Assembly (NCBI RefSeq): GCF_000275845.1
Contig: NW_006766898.1
Coordinates: 71,183 to 135,182 of the forward strand
Source: Dichomitus squalens LYAD-421 SS1
Taxonomy: Eukaryota > Basidiomycota > Agaricomycetes > Polyporales > Polyporaceae
Reading direction: 5' to 3'
Length of the DNA stretch: 64,000 bases
Below, in pieces: positions 1 to 11,911 of the stretch. Under the pieces are notes generated by a model, which did no database searches, was not told the DNA's origin, and was given only the letters and a program-made list of their open reading frames with translations. The translations under genes were made by a program, and so were the position numbers. Each line of letters begins with the position of its first letter. The stretch's first letter is position 1.

Positions 1-1786
1 AGCGAGCAATAGCTGAATGTCTTTGTGTCACAGTGGATCTACGGAGGTCTGTCCGACTAGAGACTCACACGCTCCTTCCGGCTGACTATTTGTGTTACGA
101 AGGTGGCTTCGAGACCGGCGGTACCAGTGGGTAGGTAGCAGCCTTGCGTCCTGGAACGAGGAATCGCGATCTGATCTGAACTAGGTACGACGGGACTCCA
201 ATTGTGAAGAGGTCCATCGAACTCGGGGAGCCCGTAATATATGTTAGCTTGAACTACCGGTAAGTCGTCATCGCCTATATGAGACGTGCCTTATTTACAT
301 CAATTCAAGCCTGAACGGTTTTGGCTTCCTCGCGAGCAAGGAGGTGAAGGAAGCCGGCGTCGGAAACCTTGGCATGCAAGACCGTGAGTTGGCCTCCTTC
401 CCTGGTTATTACTCATCGCATCTGACTCAAACACGCAGAACGTCAGGCATTACGATGGGTACATAAGTATATCTCCGCTTTCGGTGGAGACCCTAAGAAA
501 GTCACAATGTACGTCCTGCTGTTACCCAACATGAAGGAGCGTTCTGCTCACCGGATTCGGACGCCTTCGTGTAGATGGGGCGAAAGCGCGGGAGGCATCT
601 CTGTTGCTTTGCATCTGGTCACCAACGGCGGTAACACTGAAGGTCTGTTCCGCGCGGCGTTTATGCAGTCGGGTTCGCCGATCCCGATCGGAGACATCAC
701 CGAGGGTCAGATAGTATACGACCAACTGGTAGAGGTGACGTTGTGTTCCGGAGCTGCCGATACTCTGCAGTGTCTGCGCGAAGTTCCGTACGAGGTGCTC
801 AAGGCTGCTATCGACAACACCCCAGGGTTGTTCTCCTACCAGGTAAGCACAGGTACGACTTTGGCTGATCAGCACTGACTTGGGGGATCATACCGCAGCC
901 TGCCCTGAACGAGGTTTGGATTCCCCGAGCGGACGGCAAGTTCCTCGTTGATACCCCGCAAAGGCTCGTTCTGCAAGGGAGCGTTGCGAAGGTTCCTTTC
1001 GTGACGGGCGTAAGTAGGACGGCCGACGCACTTTGGAATGCTGCGTGCTTAACTGACTTCTCGCTTAGGACTGCGATGACGAGGGGACCCTATTTTCTCT
1101 CACAACGCTCAATGTCACGTACGTGGCAGATAGGGCCGGGCGTATTGTCAGGAACAAAGAAGCGGCTGACACGTACTCTGTCTAGCACCGAAGCTCAGTT
1201 GGCAACTTACCTACAGCAAACATACTTCCCTCGTATATCGCAGAGCGACCTGTCCAAACTGCTCCAGTACTACCCTGCGGACGTTACCCAGGGCTCCCCC
1301 TTCGATACCGGCACCGCTAACGCCGTGACGCCCGAGTTCAAGAGGCACGCGGCGATCATCGGAGACCTCGTCTTCCAGGCACCCCGCAGGTTGCTCCTGC
1401 AGGAAGCCGCGTCGAGGCAGAACACTTGGGTTTTCCGTACGTCGATTCACTCCTTCCGCCGTCCGTGGCGTGACTGACATCTCGACTTGGACGACGATGA
1501 ATCAGTCTTCAAGCGCTTCAAGTCGTTGGGCGTCCTTGGGGCATTCCACGGCACGGACGTCATCGACATCTACGGGGGCTCGAACCTGACGAGCCATTTG
1601 GTGCATTTTGTCCACCATCTTAACCCGAACGGTGCGGGCGCCCCTGCGTGGCCGCAGTTCTCGCTGCAATCGCGGCAGCTGCTCACGCTCCTCGATGGCG
1701 ACACTCCGGAGACGGTCGGGCAGGACAACTATCGCGCAGAGGGCATGGCGTTGCTGACCAAGGTCCTCCTGGAGACCCCGCTTTAG
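1..1786 (+). CDS. Type B carboxylesterase/lipase, 5'-truncated by window edge
   Basis: An alpha/beta hydrolase of the type B carboxylesterase family (fungal lipase/cholinesterase-like), expected to be secreted and to cleave ester bonds of lipids or plant-derived esters. The start lies outside the window. In order, the exons give an oxyanion-hole segment (WIYGGGFETGG after joining across about 44-110), VIYVSLNYR near 235-260, the nucleophile elbow WGESAGG near 578-597 (catalytic Ser), and the catalytic-His region LGAFHGTDV near 1530-1560. It ends in a normal stop at 1784-1786. At least six introns of about 50-75 bp with GT-AG ends interrupt it. A relative lies at 47574-49744 on the other strand. 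Family assignment is secure; substrate is unknown. Confidence 0.85.
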
Positions 1787-2303
1787 TTCTTGAATGCGCG
1801 CGGTGATAAATTTGTTGGCTTGTTGGCTTCGGACACGGACTAGTGATAATACATTAGCGCATGGCACGATGATGTGGGAACGGTGCCCCCTGTTATTGAT
1901 AATCGAATGACATCTTCCTGCGCCGTGGGTTTGACAGAGTGCCCAATCATCAAGCCCGTTAATGACCTCGATCTGAATGGCAATAGCGTCCTTGTATGAG
2001 CGCTATTCGCACTGGATTCGAAGGGTGTGTTGGGTCTCTCAGATGGCAAACCTCAACGACCATGAAAGAGGGCACCGCGCGCGGTCATCTACGTTAAGCG
2101 TCCGAACCTACTGGCTAGGTTCGCCATGTTAGAAATGCCCTGCCATGGGACTTGTGCTGCTGCAGTGCGTTCAGGTTCACAATCCTTCGTTACTCGGGCT
2201 TTCGTTGGTAACATAGCTTTCCCCATTCTTGTCACTCGTTCTACCAGCCACTGCTTCACAGCGAATCGACGTATATTCACTCTCCTCCATATTCACAAGG
2301 TTA

Positions 2304-3723
2304 TCAATTATTTCGAAACTTCATCTTCACCCTCGTCACGATGCTCCTCATCCGCTGTCCAATCTCCCTCTTTCCCACCACTGCCTCACTATCCTCCGGC
2401 GTCGCCACGACGGCACTGCTCTTCGACGTCTGCCCACTGCTTGCACGCGAACAGACACCACCAACCCCCAGACCCTCGTTCCTCCCTCCCGCAGACATAT
2501 AGGGGCTGAGGCCGAGGCTTAGACCGGCTGAGCAATCCTGCGCGCGTTGCTCCAACATCGGTGGTTTGGTTCGCGATGCACGCAGGATATCAATCTCGGC
2601 TAACAGCGTCGACCTCATCATCTCAGCGATGGTTTCGCCCCTCTTGCTCGGACCGTGGTTCGTATACGGGCTCGGACCAGCATGAGCGCCCTGTGTTGGC
2701 TTGTGCCCAGTCAGCCCGTCGTCCCTCGGGCACGCAGCGGCGCGGCCGTCTTCGGGCATATCCTGGGTCAGGTCGTCATTGCCTCCGTCTGCCTCATTGC
2801 AGAAGAACGAGTCGAGCTCGGCGATCGCACGTCGCACGTCGGCCAGACGCATGCGGATGCGCGGGTTGGCACGGAGCATCCGCCGGATGATTTTGTTCAG
2901 GCCCGGGGAGATCTGATAGCGCTCGATGAGGTAGCGCGGGTTGTGCACGAACTCCGCGTATTTGCGCGTCGACGAAGATGCCCTCGACCATGGCGCGATG
3001 CCGATGATCATATTGAGAAGAACGATCCCGAGGGCCCAGACGTCGCTGTGCGCCGCGCTGGGGCGTTGGTTATATTTAGAATGGAGGAGTTCTGCACGCG
3101 ATATGAGTATATTGGTCGTCGATAGGAGAAGGGATGCAAAGAGACCCACCTGGTGGCATGTACGCCCGCGTACCGCACCTTTCGTTGTAAGATTCGATCC
3201 GACTCGCCATCCCGAAGTCGGCGAGGAACACCTGCCTGCCATCTTCACCGAGCAGGACGTTCCCAGGTTTTATGTCCCGGTGGTAGATGCCGTCCTGATG
3301 TAGGTTCAGCACGGCATCAACGATGTCAAGGAACATCGTCCGGAGCATCTGTTCGTCGGTGATAGCGCCCCGATCGACGAGGTGGTCCCCGAGCGAGCCG
3401 CCAGGACAAAGGTCCATGATGAGGATGGAATGCTCCCCGTCGTCGAGCGTCCTACGGAGTGTGACGACATTGGGGAACTTCGACGCGCGTGCGTGAAGGC
3501 TGATCTCGAGGGGCGTGTGAGAGAAGCCGTTGTGGGTGGGTGTGGTCTTGCTGATGAGCTTCACCGCAACGGAGGGAGAGTGCCTATTCACCCGGGATTT
3601 TTTGTCGATGGCCTCGTAGACGACTCCGTAGGCTCCGGAACCAAGCATGCGGGTGAGCTTGTAGCGGCCATCGAGGACGAGGCCCGTAAAGTCGGGGGTC
3701 CTGGTTGCAGCGGTAGGACGCAT
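2304..3723 (-). CDS. Ran1-like serine/threonine protein kinase
   Basis: Two exons, 3150-3723 and 2304-3091, give a protein of about 453 residues. The kinase domain is complete: glycine loop LGSGAYGVVY, Lys in VAVKLISK, catalytic loop HRDIKPGNVLL, Mg-binding DFGMAS, and after the splice an activation-segment end YMPPELL and the SDVWALGIVLLNMI motif. The acceptor at 3092-3094 is chosen because it restores PPELL in frame. The tail after about residue 290 is Ser/Pro-rich, of low complexity and probably disordered. The layout resembles the fungal Ran1/Pat1-Ksp1-Vhs1 group, which controls the switch between growth and meiosis or nutrient response. That role is inferred from the family, not visible here. 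ATG at 3723 is the first in-frame Met; upstream codons are not Met. Confidence 0.85.
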
Positions 3724-4929
3724 GATTAGAGTCAATTAAAATCAGTGATTGGTAGTTGTGCGTTGCGGTAGGTCCACCGGGGACGAAGTATGAAAGATGA
3801 GAGACTTAGCTTCGAGATTCGCCCACCTTTTATACTCCGGGGACAAATGGTTTCATGCTATAGCGCCATGGGCAGAGGCTGGATCTAAAACTCATCAAGT
3901 CCCCATCCGAAGTTACGTCCCACTTCCGCAAGATTTGCATTGTAATCGATCCTGATGATGTACTAAGTGGACGACACGTATTCATGCGAAGCATGTGGAT
4001 ACCCGTCACCCTTAGCGGGATTGCACCTGAAATTACGACAAGCGGGACAGCGCGTTATTGACCAAGTGGCCTCATATACTGATTCAGAATCACAGCAGAG
4101 CGTTCATAACAACTGACCATAGACAAGAACTCACCCCAGTTTGTGCTGACTCATCGATGATGTCGGTTTACCCAGGCCACGGGTCGCCGAGTCCCCTTCG
4201 CAGGCCTCCATTCGCCTTCTGAGCTCCAGGAAGACAAGGTGGTACTGCATATAGTGTGCTACTGCTAGCATTTCGCCCCTGGCCTGAGGAGTATCGAGAC
4301 GCTGAACCCAAAAGGGATGCGCAATATTGACTCAGCATCGCATTCAAGCCCGAAATAGTCGGAAGCGGATATACAAATAAACCAAACCCTGTACTCTCGT
4401 CTCCTGATTAGCAAAAACGCGATAAGGTGTATCCTCGTCGACTAATACTCACCAGAAAGTGTGGATAGCAACGCACTTCGGATCGTTGTCGGTCATGATC
4501 GCCGTCGAATGGAAAGACTCAGGGTCATCGCCTCTACTCCATCAACTTGATAAAATCGAATGGGACAATGATACTACAGATGTTACAGCGGAAAGCTAGG
4601 TCACGCATGATTACAAGGGGAGCCTGAGGCACGGCAACGAGTTTGACGAGTCAGTGAGGTCCCGACCAGCACGAATCGTCAGTCCAGACCAAAACGGCCG
4701 ATTCAAGAAGCAGAGAGAGCGTTCCGGCGTTGCGCTGTCTGGACGTGGTGAGCAAAGTTCTCCACTCTTGTAAAAGTGTAGCCTACGTGAGCATCTGACC
4801 GTACGTGCGTCGTCAGCAATCGACGTCAGCACATGCAGGCGCGCTATGGGCGCCTATACAGCCACGGTAGAAGATTCCCACGTGTGATATTCGATGATGT
4901 TCTTCCAACCTACAGCGTCAACTTCGTGT
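3724..4929. other. Intergenic, no gene recognised
   Basis: About 1.2 kb upstream of the kinase. Only short random-looking reading frames on both strands (longest about 70 codons) and no homology I recognise. It probably holds the kinase promoter. Its right edge is the left target-site duplication of the hAT-type element. Confidence 0.6.
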
Positions 4930-4937
4930 GTGCGGCA
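4930..4937. repeat. Left target-site duplication of the hAT-type element
   Basis: GTGCGGCA immediately before the left inverted repeat; identical to 5594-5601. Confidence 0.85.
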
Positions 4938-5593
4938 TAGTGTAGGGCGAAGAACTTTCAGGTTCTTCGCAAGTGCGATATTCGCAGGTTAACAACGTTG
5001 TTGACAACATGCGAATAACCTAGCCTAGTTATTCGCTCTGCGATTATCTGAAGCCCTTATGTAAGCGCCTTGCAGCAGATGCGAGATCGTCAAGGGCGCT
5101 TATAATCGCTGAGAGGGATGGATGGGTAGTGATGTATAGTGTAGTGCAAGGTAGGCTCTCGAACTTCTCAGCTATCATATTCCCCACCCCTGACAGACCT
5201 GGTAATGCTGCCGCTGTCAGGATCCTTTCGCGTGAAGATCTGTCGGCTCGCCTGACTCGCGGCCAAGTACAAACTCACTTGGAGGCTCTTCCCACCTCTC
5301 TGCCAGATAATGTCTACGATTTTGGCGCACTCACTCTCCTGGTCGGAAATACCAGTCATGCCTCCTGAGCCTGCTTCTCATCCCAACGGAAAGGGGAAGA
5401 GAGTTGCGGCGCACAAAGGAGGTGCGACAAGAGTCCTCCAGGAGGCCGACTGAACGATGGGCACCGGGAGATGAGTTGGTTGTATTATATGATAAGCGCT
5501 TATGCTATCAACTCTGCGAATAACTCCCACTCCCCGTCCTAGTTGGTTGATAACGCTGCGAAGATCTCGTCTGGAGTTCTTCGCCCAACACTA
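4938..5593. mobile_element. Non-autonomous hAT-type DNA transposon (656 bp)
   Basis: The element begins TAGTGTAGGGCGAAGAACT (4938-4956) and ends with the reverse complement of TAGTGTTGGGCGAAGAACT (5575-5593), an 18/19 match. It is flanked by a perfect 8-bp direct repeat GTGCGGCA at 4930-4937 and 5594-5601. An 8-bp target duplication and termini starting TAGTG are the hallmark of the hAT superfamily. Subterminal palindromes lie inside the left end (GCGAAGAAC/GTTCTTCGC near 4948-4970; GCGAATAAC/GTTATTCGC near 5010-5034), and related motifs recur near the right end. The interior has two short opposed frames (5129-5368 plus, 5168-5359 minus) without a recognisable transposase, so it would depend on a transposase supplied elsewhere. 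Confidence 0.85.
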
Positions 5594-5601
5594 GTGCGGC
5601 A
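5594..5601. repeat. Right target-site duplication of the hAT-type element
   Basis: GTGCGGCA immediately after the right inverted repeat; identical to 4930-4937. Confidence 0.85.
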
Positions 5602-5793
5602 GTACAAGTCCAGCATGGCAGAACATTCTTAGACCAATCTCTTCATTTGATATTCGAACTGGATGCGAAGCGGAAGAGCATGTACCAACTCGGTGTGCTA
5701 GGGATTGGAAAGGGGGAATTCCTAATATGGCTCCGGTAAGCATACCTCCACGAGAACATACATACCCGATGAATCAGCCCCCGTCCGAAACAT

Positions 5794-7516
5794 TTATGCG
5801 CTCGAGGAGGCATCTCGCATGGTGGCGGTACGCTCCGCATGCTGCCATCTCGCAACCTGAACCATATGTAGTTGACATTGAACGTTGTCCCAAGTAGTCT
5901 CTCCCCTTCCGGCATCTGCATCAGCACCCGTCGTCTGGGCAATCTGGAGGTGGAGAAAGCGTCGATCGATGAAGAGTGCAGTCAAAGAGCAGTCCTCGCT
6001 GAACATATCCTCTATGGAGAGTGTGGAAAGTGAATGGTTCAGGGTAGGATATTCGGAGAGGATGGATGTGTTGCGTAAGTCGATTTTTACACGGGCAAGT
6101 TTCAGTATCTGGAGTCTAGGGAAGCTTGTCGCCAATAGAACAAGGGAGGATGGAGTAAGGTAGGGAGCCGTTCCTTCCTCACTCTGCGATGGGGTCCAGA
6201 AATCGCAGAATGACAATTCTGTTAGGTTCGGCCAGACACTTGCAGCCATTCGGATGTCCGTGTCACTCACGGTGAGCAACAGGCATAGAGCGATTACACC
6301 AAGTGACTGGAGATTGTGCAAGCGGAAGAGTGGTCCGAGCGCGCTGGAGAACGACTGAGATTCGGGGCCAGGTACAGCTTGTCTCGCCGCGTCCAAAGCA
6401 CGAATACGCAATTGCAAGACTTCCATGGAGGGAAAGCAACGCGCCCATACGGCGCAGCTGTCTCGAAGATTCCGGATGTCGGCTGTGAAATAGCCATAGA
6501 TTCTCAAACGTTGAAGGACTGGCCCAATAAGGAGAGAACAGAAGCGATTGTCGGCGGGATGCCTTGCGATATGCAGCGTCCGTAAAGAGCTGAACTCGAT
6601 GGCGGTCTGAGTGGAAAAGTCCTGGATGGACCCTTGGATGGAGGTCAGATATAGTTCTGCGAGATTGGGCAGCTGAGAAAGGGCATGCAGGTCCGCAATG
6701 TCCACTTTACCGACTGTGAACACGCGTAAAGATTGTAGCTTCGACACGGATAGACATAGTGAGGAGGGCTCCATATTGGAATTGAGAGTGAGCTGCGAGA
6801 TATGAATGGCGTTCGAAGAAATGAGGTGAAGAGTCGATCGTATGCATGACTGCCATTCCCGTCGCGAGTCGTCGCTCAAGCCAGACCGACGGAGGGAACT
6901 TGAGGAGATGGTCAACGACTCAATGGACGGGGATAGGAGACTCAATATGCTTGTCGATTGGGGTGATTCGATCGTCCAGGAAAGCCTGCGTACGTGCGGC
7001 AACAAGGGTGTCCCTCCGCAGAGTACACCTAAGTACACCCACGTCGAGGGAGCGATGGACCTTGACTCGGGCGACCAGTAAAACCCAGCGTCGTTCAATG
7101 ATTGAACAAACTCCGCATGTATGCGGAATCGTTGCCATTCGTTGGGAAGAATAGCCCCATCGATCATCTGGTCAAACAGCATACAAATATGTGAGACAAG
7201 GCACCTCCAACGGAATGCGGCTACTCACGGATAGGTCGCTTGTAGACCCTTGCTCTTCGCCGATAGTTCCGACTCTCACAAAAGCGGATAACAGATGCAG
7301 GAGGGGGAACATGCTCGGAAGGCTCCGCCATATGGCCCGTAGCGCTGGCCGATGGAACGGCTTGCACACTCTTGCGAGATCGACCAATGTGTTCTTCAGC
7401 TTAGCCGGTTCTGCGCAAGGCAAGGCCCACAGAGGCCCCAGTGCGGCAGGGTCGAGGTTATCGAATATTATAGGAAGTATGTCCTCGTTGAGCCAAAATT
7501 TGTCACTCGAGACCAT
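5794..7516 (-). CDS. F-box/leucine-rich-type protein, paralogue 1 (intact)
   Basis: Two exons, 7229-7516 (288 bp, phase 0) and 5794-7167, give about 553 residues. The N-terminal 60 residues (ILPIIFDNLDP, LVDLARVCKPFHRPALRAIW) have the F-box-like pattern of agaricomycete F-box proteins: a hydrophobic helix, an L-x-x-x-A-x-V-C block, then the W of LRAIWRSL. The rest is a series of irregular leucine-rich segments that would form a solenoid for substrate binding. If it acts like its family it would bind Skp1 and present a target to an SCF ubiquitin ligase; the target is unknown. Genes at 25408 and 34330 share the exon 1 layout, intron position (phase 0 after exon 1), PEEW/NEWQR segment and C-terminal region. 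This is the only one of the three without a visible lesion. Confidence 0.75.
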
Positions 7517-7757
7517 GGTGGTGGGTCGAAGGTGAGTTCGCAGCTTCCGGCTACCGCAGCAGCCGCCCTACATTGGTGCATACAACGGTTCGCGACTGTT
7601 ATGGTAACTCATCTTGAGCTGACTACTGTTTGAACGATAGCAACGGAGGTCGGAATGATGTCCGCTCGATTTGTAGATTGGTAACTCCTCTCAAGACATC
7701 GATCGTACTGAACGAGCGTCTCACATAGGCTACTGAGAGGCCAAAGTAAACCTTATA

Positions 7758-10051
7758 TCACGAGTCTAGATTACACTGGCCCGGCCGCAGCGCACACCAC
7801 ATCGGTTGCAACTGAATGGCTTTTACGCCCCTCTGCCTCATCCGGAACGCAACATCGTGCAGACGAGGGAGTGCCTCAGAGCCGTTGCCCCCCGGCCCGG
7901 TCCAAAACACCTCGGCAGAGGCGGCGGCGCGCGGCCAGACGATAGGATCGAGGTTCTCTGGGCCGGATTGCTCTGTCCAGAGGGCTTGCTCGCCTGTGTA
8001 ATGTTGATTCTAGGCTCGAATGAGACGTTGACGCTGAGTCGAAATACGTACCGCCGAGCACCAGATGGGCCTGGGAGGCTGAAATGTTCGCTTGGGGATC
8101 GAAGGTGTATGCCTGGGAGGACGTCGGATCGGTATCGGAGCCAGCGACAAAACCGTCAAGCGTGCTAGCATACCTTCTGCCATGTCTTGAAGGGATCACA
8201 CCAACTATTACTGTACGACGGTAGTCAGAAGCACCGCCTCGAAGGCGAGTGGGGTGAGATCTACGTACGCCACATCGTCTCCGATCCACTCTCCTGCGCC
8301 GCAATCCAGATAGAAGTAGTCGGACGGGGCGTGAACAAGACGGAAGTTCTTCTCCGCGACTGCCGCAGCGTTCATGGACGAGATCCAAACTCTGTTCCAA
8401 CGTCAGATCCTTGTGCAATAACTCAATCCCTCGAAGACAACTCACAGGACAACTGTCTCGTTTGAGAGCGTGACATTGTGATCCAATACCATCTCTGTAA
8501 AAATGCCCAGGGCTAGTTAAGAAACTCGTCCAAAGCCTGGCAATATGGCACGCACCTTCCCATACGGCAGGCGTCTTCCCTGCCGCCTTCAACGCCCCGT
8601 GCGTCGTCTGCGTGAAGACACTTAGTGCCTGCTCGAGCGTCCGTCCAGTCGAGGTCAGGTCCGCCTGGGTTTCCGAGTCCTGTGCGTAGCACTCCGTGTT
8701 CAGCTCATCGCCTCCGGTGCTCAAGACCGTCGATGGAAACATCTTGGCGACAGCGGTGAACATCTTGGCGGTGAAATTAGCCACCGTGGCCGATGCGAGA
8801 CGAAGCTGGCCGGCGGGAGGTTCTGCGTTTGATGATACGTCAGCCTTTGTGTGACCATACTGAAAAGCAAGGGGAGAGGAGGGTAATGACCGTTCGCGAA
8901 GGTGGTCCATGGAGAGGCCTCGGCGCACGCAACGTACTCGGGGTGCGCGGCCCCGATGATAGCGGTGTGGCCGGGTGTATCAATTTCCTTCAGAGATACG
9001 ACTTAGCTTTACTCTTGTGGCACTATGGGAGCATACACGTACCACCATGACGTCAATGCCACGCTGGATACCAACCAAGAGGGTGTGAGCTCGAGCAAAG
9101 TCAGGATCAAATGGTAGCATCTCACGGCGCCAGCGTAGTCGACAATGTCCTGAACGTCGCTTGGGGAGTACACCATGCTGGGGTCGTACGCGCCTGCATT
9201 CGCGAGCTCGGTGAACCCAGGGATGACCAGCGGGAAACTTTGGCTGTCGGTAACATGCCAGTGGAATTGGCTCATCTATGCAACATTCAGCACAGAGACA
9301 GGACTTCCAAAGAAGACGCCACACCTTGACCAGACTCATGGCGTCAAGCGTACGCATGATATCCGCAACAGGGAAGCTGTAGATGTAGGCGCTTGAGTCT
9401 CTCGGACCGAGAGTGAGACCTTGCACATGCACTCACAAATTCCGCGAAGTGTCCAGCATGAGGCCTCGCCAGGGCTGAACGCGCATACCATCGGCTTCAT
9501 CCACTCGGATACTGTGAAGAAACACTCACGTATGCAGGCGCATCGGTGATAGAAATGGGTGCCTCTACGGTGTAGATCTGACCCGACCATTCGTAGAAAA
9601 GCTGCGAGAAAGTCGTGAGGCCACGAAGCAGCCCGAGCGTCGAGTTCGCAGTAAGCGTAGCCGTCGAACCGTCCGCAGGGATGTCCAATATGTACTCCTC
9701 GCTCCGAGTTCCGAGCGCCAACCTCGACTCCTCTGTGATGCTCCGCACGGTCGCGCCCTTGGAGAGCGAGAGCTGAAGTGTTTTGAGCGACTTCGCCGTC
9801 TTGAGGGCGCTGCTGTCCGAAGACCCACGACCGACGACGAGCCGTCCAAGCTTGTCGTTCTGCAAGAAAGACTTGGTGCGCGATACGGCGTCCGACAGGT
9901 CCGAAGGCGGGTGCTGCACGCTGACATGGATGTCGAAGTCTGAGGCGAGCTTCAATGCAGTCGAACCAGTCTCCAAGGAGCGGGGCTGGGGCCAGAGACC
10001 GAAGACACCAGCCGCAGGTGCGAGCGCGAGCAAGAGGGAGAGGAACCTCAT
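7758..10051 (-). CDS. GH20 beta-N-acetylhexosaminidase, tandem copy 1
   Basis: Secreted exo-hexosaminidase (EC 3.2.1.52 family) that removes terminal GlcNAc from chitin oligomers or glycans. Start at 10051 opens a signal peptide (MRFLSLLLALAPAAGVFG); the in-frame upstream codon is not ATG. Features in order: the N-terminal accessory domain ending in ANSTLGLLRGLTTF, FPVADIMRTLDAM, FHWHVTDSQSFPL, EIDTPGHT, and the catalytic Asp-Glu pair in STGGDELN (near 8700-8720). The C-terminal barrel has WISS, SDYFYLDCG, WTEQSGPENLD and WCALRPG. Many introns of 50-65 bp must be removed, but every junction I tried kept the frame, so I see no lesion. It lies on the same strand as its relative at 11912, with an unrelated gene between them. 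Confidence 0.85.
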
Positions 10052-10635
10052 CTTGACAGTGAAGGCGACCAAATGGAAGCTCGAGGCGAACGATGCACGG
10101 CCTCAGCAGATATATAGAATACCATGCTTCGCTGATGGGCAGGGAGGGTCAGTCGGCTCGAGACTCTTTGGTTCGCAGAAGCCCGCCGCCCACCTGACCG
10201 CCGAGGCGATAGCCTCCACTTCCTCCCAAAAATACCATCGAACGCCTGGCCAAGGAGGATGTCACGTACATATGGTCGATGGGCTTCAAGGAACATCTCC
10301 GCGTGGGCCTTGCTGTCAGAAGTATGCGTAGATAACGGAATGGGCGGCCGGCTCGAAGCTCAAATGGACGCGACGTCGTTATCGACGATACGGAATGAGC
10401 ATTCGCCCGGCATATCTTCGAGTAGTGTGAGACGACGAAGGGGGGATTAAAGAGTTGGTATCAAAGCCGATTGTGGGCAGGATGGCTGCTGGAGACGGAG
10501 ACATCGAGCTCAACGCATCCATTGATCCAAGGGAGCACCTAGTGAGACAGGCGCCCATATATGAAGTACGCTCTCGGCTGTAGACCACCGCGCTCAGCTC
10601 GCTACAGGGACGTTCTGAGATCCTGGTCCATTGCC
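10052..10635. promoter_or_regulatory. Shared upstream region of GH20 copy 1 and the 10636 gene
   Basis: Divergent intergenic region of about 0.6 kb. A TATA-like stretch TATATATC on the minus strand (10109-10116), about 60 bp before the hexosaminidase start, is the only clear signal. No other gene is seen. Confidence 0.45.
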
Positions 10636-11511
10636 ATGCCGCCACACTTCCTCACAAGCAACTTCCGCGTCGCCTTTGAGGAGTATTTTAAGCCCGACCA
10701 GCAACGCGCCTCCGTCGACAACCTCATCGCATACATCGAGGAGGTGCGCGGCATGTCCGAGGAGCGGCGGCGCGACCTCGACATCCTCCGGCCCCAGGAC
10801 ACGACCCAAGAGCAGATCGACGCGCGCATCGCCGCGTACCTCGACAAGTGCTACTGGCAGCTGGCGCAGTTCTACAGGGTGAGTGCCCCGCACCGACCTC
10901 GGGCTCCCGCGTGTCCCTCACACCGCATGCACGCACGCACGTAGAGAGCGAAGGGCGTCTGACTTGGAAACTTGCACAGTACTCTGTCCCGTGCCGCATC
11001 GCAGAGGCCGAGCCGAGCCTGCGCGAGGTCGTCCGGTACGCGCAGACCAAGGGCGGGAAGAAGGACGTCGCGCCCGAGCTCTTCCTCGCCGTCGCGATCC
11101 ACAAGGTCCCGGGCAAGGAAGAAGAGGCGAACGCGCTCTTCTCGTCTGCCTTCGCTCACTTCGACGAGCACGGGCAGCCCGGGCTTGGGCCGCGGTCGGA
11201 GCTGTGGGCACGGGCTGCTTGGGCACGACTGCTGAGGCGGACGGGAAAGGTGCGCGAGGCAGAGGCGCAGGAGCAAACTATCGTGTGGGTATTCCTGCTC
11301 TGTTCTGTTTACTTTCCCCCGTTCCTGATCGACCTCCGATTTTCTTAGTGATTGGATCGTGTCACACCCAGCGGTATTGACCCCGGCGAAGCTCAGCGTC
11401 CTCGTCAAGGATGACGGAGACGAGGGCGTCCTCGGTAACATCGGCGAGTATCCGGAGGTAAAGCTCGCAATTGAGAAGGCCCGCCAACGTGGTAGGAGCA
11501 CCGAAGATTGA
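10636..11511 (+). CDS. Uncharacterised alpha-helical protein, possibly TPR-like
   Basis: Three exons (10636-10878, 10980-11284, 11349-11511) give 236 residues. No signal peptide or membrane segment. The protein is strongly helical and charged, with a segment ELFLAVAIHK, an aromatic-poor linker, then ELWARAAWARLLRRTGKVREAE. Such alternating small/large residues resemble tetratricopeptide-type helix pairs, but no repeat is clean enough to call. It ends RQRGRSTED. The first ATG in the longer frame (10561) was not chosen because MPPHFLTSN starts a coherent protein and sits downstream of likely untranslated sequence. Transcribed towards the second hexosaminidase, from which it is functionally unrelated as far as I can see. 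Function unknown. Confidence 0.7.
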
Positions 11512-11911
11512 TGCCAGAGATCGTGTGTATGTGCACATTGCCTTCCCTGTGCGACGCTGCTTCGTGTGGATTGGATGGATAGTATACCCCGCTGTTCCTT
11601 TGGCTCACCCAATGGCCCACCTCTGTGCGAATCACGTCGGGACCTTGTTAAGTGACCTCGCTACTATCACAACGGCACTGCCCACAACTACAGAAATCGA
11701 TGAGGCGCTACATATGTCTTTCCAGCGAGGGTGAGCAGTCAACGACACCAATTTGGCCAGCATGACTGAACAAAACAAGCACTGCTTCCCAACGATGAAG
11801 TGAGAAGGAATGGCAACGCCATTACCATGTTCATTATGAAACAGGTAGTTCGGGTACAAGCTTCGAGTAGTGTAAGGACAGGCTCAGTTGTTCACTTTTT
11901 TTTACGAGCGC
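11512..11911. other. Intergenic between convergent genes
   Basis: About 400 bp separating the 3' ends of two convergent genes. Only short frames; presumably 3' UTRs and terminators. Nothing else seen. Confidence 0.6.

Noticed and set aside
8341..8430. Apparent breaks in GH20 copy 1
   Set aside because: Each break resolves as a short GT-AG intron joining conserved GH20 motifs in frame.
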